From positions 9,529,501 through 9,593,500 of the forward strand of contig CATNEN010000003.1 in NCBI GenBank assembly GCA_950097015.1: a stretch of DNA of 64,000 bases, written 5' to 3'. The position numbers and the translations under genes are program-made. This document shows positions 59,089-64,000 of the stretch, in pieces. The notes beneath the pieces are model-generated. The model ran no database searches and was not told the DNA's origin. It saw only the letters and a program-made list of their open reading frames with translations. The number at the start of each line of letters is the position of its first letter. Within the stretch, counting starts at the first letter, position 1. This stretch comes from Macrostomum hystrix. Taxonomy: Eukaryota > Platyhelminthes > Macrostomidae.

Positions 59089-62000
59089 ATGCTTCAAGCC
59101 AAACAGGCATTAAAAGTTACTAGACTTTGCGAACTTATTCAAAGATCTGTTCATAATGAAAGCATATTTCAGGGTGCAAAGCATGGCTCTTTTTATCAGC
59201 AACCAGTTGCAGTAGCCAACCCATTTGATAAGGATCCATTTATGCAGAGATTTGTACAATTGGCATTTGGAAATAAGGTGATTTGATTTTTTTTGCTTTT
59301 ATTTTATTTTAAAATTCGTTCTACTAGTTTCTTCCACTGTGCAACCAGCAGTTGCCTAAAATTTTAAATATCCATTATTTTTTGCATCTAGCCAGAGGAA
59401 CTAACAGCCGTCCAGTCTGACCTAAGTCGGCTTGGCAACCGCATAGCAACCGATATTCACGAGTTGGCCTTGGAGTGCGAGCGGCAGCAGCCAACACTGG
59501 AACAGTTCGACTGCTGGGGCAACCGAGTGGATCGCATTCACACTTCCCACGCTTGGAAGGCTATGAAGAATTTTTCGGCCAAGCAAGGCTTAATAGCAAT
59601 TGCCTATCCCGACCATAGCAACGGACACAGTGGAGTCGTTAGCAACGCCAGGTTGCACCAGATGTTGAAGAATCTGCTCTACGCACCGTCGAGCGGTTTA
59701 TACGGCTGTCCGCTGGCCATGACTGACGGCGCTGCCAAGACTCTGCTTCTGTTGAAGAGGCTGAGCGGCTCTGGCGCACTGACAGACAGCCTCGCTGAGG
59801 CTTATGAACGGTGCGCTATGGGAGAATATTGTATATGGAATTTAAGGCAGTAAGGCGGAATCAGGATTTCTGGAAATAGAATAATTAAAGCTAGGTGCAA
59901 GAAAGAATAAAACTGGGATTATCTTAAATTGGGGACTAACCCATTAAGAAGTACAATCAGATGTTCAGTTACAGTTTTAGAGGGTAGAAAAAAGTTTCCA
60001 AAAACTTTGCGTTAATCCAGACTGACCACTCGCGATCCGGATCGATTCTGGACCTCTGGCCAGTGGATGACTGAGCGAGGCGGCGGATCTGATGTCGGCG
60101 GCGGCACCGAGACGGTGGCCGTGGCACAGCCTGACGGCTCATATCGGTTTGCGCCAAATTATTGAGTGCCGAGACGTCAGGGAATAACCCGCACCCTGAA
60201 CTATTGGATGGTAGAATAACCCGCACCCTGAACTATTGGATGGTAGAATAACCCGCACCCTGAACTATTGGATGGTAGAATAACCCGCACCCTGAACTAT
60301 TGGATGGTAGAATAACCCGCACCCTGAACTATTGGATGGTAGAATAACCCACACCCTGAACTATTGGATGGTAGAATAACCCACACCATGAACTATTGGA
60401 TGGTAGAATAACCCGCACCCTGAACTATTGGATGGTGGAATAACCCACACCCTGAACTATTGGATGGTAGAATAACCCACACCCTGAACTATTGGATGGT
60501 AGAATAACCCGCACCCTGAACTATTGGATGGTAGAATAACCCGCACCCTGAACTATTGGATGGTAGAATAACCCGCACCCTGAACTATTGGATGGTAGAA
60601 TAACCCGCACCCTGAACTATTGGATGGTAGAATAACCCGCACCCTGAACTATTGGATGGTAGAATAACCCGCACCCTGAACTATTGGATGGTAGAATAAC
60701 CCGCACCCTGAACTCTTGGATGGTAGAATAACCCGCACCCTGAACTATTGGATGGTAGAATAACCCGCACCCTGAACTATTGGATGGTAGAATAACCCGC
60801 ACCCTGAACTATTGGATGGTAGAATAACCCGCACCCTGAACTATTGGATGGTAGAATAACCCACACCCTGAACTATTGGATGGTAGAATAACCCGCACCC
60901 TGAACTATTGGATGGTAGAATAACCCGCACCCTGAACTATTGGATGGTAGAATAACCCGCACCCTGAACTATTGGATGGTGGAATAACCCACACCCTGAA
61001 CTATTGGATGGTAGAATAACCCACACCCTGAACTATTGGATGGTAGAATAACCCGCACCCTGAACTATTGGATGGTAGAATAACCCGCACCCTGAACTAT
61101 TGGATGGTAGAATAACCCGCACCCTGAACTATTGGATGGTAGAATAACCCGCACCCTGAACTATTGGATGGTAGAATAACCCGCACCCTGAACTATTGGA
61201 TGGTAGAATAACCCGCACCCTGAACTATTGGATGGTAGAATAACCCGCACCCTGAACTATTGGATGGTAGAAAAACCTACACCCTGAACATTCAGTTAGT
61301 AGAATAACCCACACCCTGAACATTCAGTTAGTAGAATAACCCACACCCTGAACATTCAGTTAGTAGAATAACCCACACCCTGAACATTCAGTTAGTAGAA
61401 CAACCCACACCCTGAACATTCAGTTAGTAGAATAACCCACACCCTGAACATTCAGTTAGTAGAATAACCCACACCCTGAACATTCAGTTAGTAGAATAAC
61501 CCACACCCTGAACATTCAGTTAGTAGAATAACCCACACCCTGAACATTCAGTTAGTAGAATAACCCACACCCTGAACATTCAGTTAGTAGAATAACCCAC
61601 ACCCTGAACATTCAGTTAGTAGAATAACCCACACCCTGAACATTCAGTTAGTAGAATAACCCACACCCTGAACATTCAGTTAGTAGAATAACCCACACCC
61701 TGAACATTCAGTTAGTAGAACAACCCACACCCTGAACATTCAGTTAGTAGAACAACCCACACCCTGAACATTCAGTTAGTAGAATAACCCACACCCTGAA
61801 CATTCAGTTAGTAGAATAACCCACACCCTGAACATTCAGTTAGTAGAATAACCCACACCCTGAACATTATCAGGCTTCACGGCTTCAAGTGGTTTAGTTC
61901 GGCCACAGACTCGGACATGTCGCTGGCCCTGGCTCGAGTTGTGCCTTCAGACGGCCGCCCACCACTGACCGGAAGTCGGGGTCTGAGTCTGTTCTTCGTG

Positions 62001-64000
62001 CCAGTTCGCGATCCCAACGATGCCCGAGTACTGAAAGGTATCCAGGTAGTGCGACTGAAAAACAAGCTGGGAACTAGGCAACTGCCAACTGCCGAGTTGC
62101 TTCTAGACGGTTGTCGAGCTCACCTGATTGGTCAGGTAGGTCGAGGCGTGGCCGAAATTTCCACAATGCTGCAGCTGACGAGGCTGCACAATGCTGTTCA
62201 CGCGGCTGGCGCACTCAGACGATTCAGCCAGCTGTGTCGGGATCACGCGAGGTGGGACATTGCTTCCTGTCTGCTAGATATACCTGCTTCTGTTCTATAA
62301 TCCCTCCACTCTCTGAAGATTAACTGCTTATCAATCTCATCCATAATCCAAGATTTGCGTTTGAAGTTCCACTAAATTCACTCCCAAGATCCACGATTTA
62401 ATCCTACCTTTTATCCCTCCCAGGAGCCGTTATTTAATCCCAAATATAATCCCTGCTTTGTCCTTTAATCCCACCTGTAAACCCTTCTTAGAAACGTCCT
62501 TTAATCCCATCTATAATCCCTTCTTACTTACGTCCTTTAATCCCACCTATAATCCCTTCTTAGATATGTCCTTTAATCCCACCTATAATCCTTTCCTAGA
62601 TCAGTCATTTAATCCTACCTATAATGCTTCCTAAGAACCGCCATTGAATCAACCTTGAAATACCTCCCAAGATACTTCTTACCCTCCACTGAAAACTTCA
62701 TCAACGTTTTTGCAGACAACGCCGCGCTTTCGGCCATAGAATCTCTGATTATCCGTTGCACGTTCGAGGCCTAGCGGAACTAGAAGTGCATTCCCGTGCT
62801 GCATGCCTGTTCGCTATGAACTACGCGGCCAGGCTGGGTCGAACTGAGTCGACAAAGTCGCAGTTGGAAGCCAGCGAAGACGATCGTCAACTGGTTCGCC
62901 TGCTGTCGCCGTTGTTGAAATTGTTCACGGCTAAACAGGCTGTTCGACAGGCTCAGGTAAAATTGAAGCCGCGGGCGTTCAAAGTAAAAATTATATCAAA
63001 TACCCGCTGCACACTTCACGACAGCTCCCAAACTAAATGACCGATTTTTTTGTAAAAGTCCACAATATGCATAAAAATGTTCTTCCCTATACAATAAACT
63101 TTCAAAGCCGGCCGACGTCAGCATCGTCGAGATTTTCAGCGATTGTTGTCAAAGACCCTGGTGACAAGGACAACTATCATTTCTCTGTATAAACGTCTAT
63201 ACCGAATCCATATTGGTTTAATAATATAACAATACACAAAATAATTAACAATTATAGCCTAAATTAAGCCGTAAGTACGTCCAGTGGCAGAGCCGCAGCT
63301 ATTGCACGGCGCATCTGAAGGCTGCGTACGGCTTTTCAGTCCATGGACTGGTGGGACGCCACACTCAACCTCAGCTACCCCAGCTGACGCTGGTACCCAG
63401 TTAATGCTCATGCTAAAGAACACAAATTGTTTCACTGAAGTCAAGAATCGAACCCCCGACCTTCAAGTCGTGAGTCCGACACTCTAACCACTAGGCTACA
63501 ACACCCTAGGCTAGTAGCTAAATATAAGTAACAATATCCCTTATTTTTTGTCCTCTAAAATCAGGAAGCTATGGAAATGTTCGGCGGAGTTGGCTACATC
63601 GAGGATAGCGGCATTCCGGCAATGCTGCGCGACGCCAACGTCCTGCCAATCTGGGAGGGCACCACGAATGTGCTCAGCCTCGATCTGCTTCGGGCTCTGA
63701 AAAAATCTCGAGGCGCCGCTTTGCCAGCATTCCGGCGCAGCGTTGAAGCCGCCTGCTCAGACGCCTCCAACGCGCCGGACGGGTTGAACCTAGCCCCGGC
63801 TGCTGATCGTCTCCTAGCGTCGACTAATCGTGTTTTAGAAGCTGCCTCCGAATCATCGGCCGATCAGTTGACTCACGCTGCTCGCGAGTTCGCCTACTCG
63901 CTCAGTCGGCTGCACTCGGGCGCGGAACTCCTGGCATTCGCCGCTGCCACCGGACATCCGGCCGATGCTGCTGCTGCTAGGCGTTGGTGCCTAGCTGGCG
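59089..64000 (+). CDS. Acyl-CoA dehydrogenase, AidB/ACDH-11 type, 3' end outside window
   Basis: Six exons, all in frame: 59089-59277, 59392-59810, 60021-60146, 61874-62251, 62716-62956 and 63565 to the window end. Exon 2 has WGNRVDRIHTSHAWKAMKNF and YAPSSGLYGCPLAMTDGAAK. Exon 3 has the FAD-domain string GQWMTERGGGSDVGGGTETV, and exon 4 starts LHGFKWFSSATDSDM and later has KNKLGTRQLPTAELLLDGCR and LQLTRLHNAVHAAG. Exon 5 has RRAFGHRISDYPLH, and exon 6 has EMFGGVGYIEDSGIPAMLRD then VLPIWEGTTNVLSLD, whose Glu is the expected catalytic base. The pattern is that of bacterial AidB and nematode ACDH-11, flavoproteins binding or oxidising acyl-CoA. The first exon begins at a 3' splice-site-like TTTTCAG, so a leader exon may lie upstream. 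Confidence 0.93.
60180..61865. repeat. Two-part 32-bp minisatellite in acyl-CoA dehydrogenase intron 3
   Basis: It fills nearly all of the intron 60147-61873. Part one (60180-61272) has about 34 units whose core AATAACCCGCACCCTGAAC is followed by TATTGGATGGTAG. Part two (61273-61865) has about 18 units with core AATAACCCACACCCTGAAC followed by ATTCAGTTAGTAG. The switch is abrupt; the core is shared and the rest is not. Within part one a block of 17 units (544 bases) is duplicated: the GGTGGAATAACCCACACC variant is at about 60435 and again 544 bases on. Confidence 0.95.
62390..62640. repeat. Degenerate 38-bp repeat in acyl-CoA dehydrogenase intron 4
   Basis: Five to seven units of CCTTTAATCCCACCTATAAT followed by CCCTTCTTAGATACGT. 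More diverged than the other intron arrays. Confidence 0.8.
63280..63512 (-). mobile_element. tRNA-derived SINE (family II) in acyl-CoA dehydrogenase intron 5
   Basis: Read on the minus strand: head GGTGTTGTAGCCTAGTGGTT (A box), GGGGGTTCGATTC (B box), then ACAATTTGTG. Body TGGACTGAAAAGCCGTACGC and GCAATAGCTGCGGCTCTGCC. It matches 41510-41790, with a shorter centre. Confidence 0.88.

Overview
Animal genomic DNA. The protein-coding content is metazoan: an ELMO/CED-12 homologue, an hnRNP L homologue, a DEG/ENaC channel and an AidB/ACDH-11-type acyl-CoA dehydrogenase. All are split by introns with ordinary GT/AG junctions. tRNA-derived SINEs, non-LTR retrotransposon pieces, solo LTRs and very many minisatellites surround them. 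I cannot fix the species; a spiralian (flatworm, mollusc or similar) is a guess only. No bacterial operon, CRISPR array, rRNA gene or functional tRNA gene was seen.

Layout. (1) 1-13465 is a large, nearly perfect inverted repeat. Each arm is at least 4.9 kb and carries one copy of a two-exon GT32-like glycosyltransferase gene (1991-3632 plus, 11450-9809 minus, convergent), with the same LINE fragment, SINEs and LTR in each arm. The arms flank a roughly 3 kb spacer containing a 22-bp CT-rich minisatellite. The left arm runs off the window inside an LTR. (2) 13466-17285 holds the rest of that LTR and LINE, a Tc1/mariner remnant, and a third, broken glycosyltransferase copy interrupted by a second solo LTR. 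(3) 18152-22364 is a 4.2 kb foldback-type DNA element with an 8-bp target duplication and about 345-bp terminal inverted repeats that merge into arrays of a 61-62 bp repeat. (4) 22373-25970 is mostly non-coding with an old LINE copy. (5) 25990-40520 is the ELMO gene, eight coding exons; six of its seven introns contain a minisatellite of their own and the other holds a SINE. (6) 43020-45990 is the hnRNP L-like gene, four exons. (7) 47606-48195 is the RNase H end of a non-LTR retrotransposon. (8) 48371-53138 is a five-exon gene of about 640 codons that I do not recognise. (9) 54593-56733 on the minus strand is a DEG/ENaC channel. (10) 59089 to the window end is the acyl-CoA dehydrogenase, six exons visible, 3' end outside.

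The neighbouring genes do not form a pathway; this is an ordinary multi-gene animal locus. The unusual things are structural: the palindromic glycosyltransferase duplication, the foldback element, and introns that each hold a private tandem repeat. Several of those repeats contain pyrimidine-AG strings resembling the real 3' splice site.
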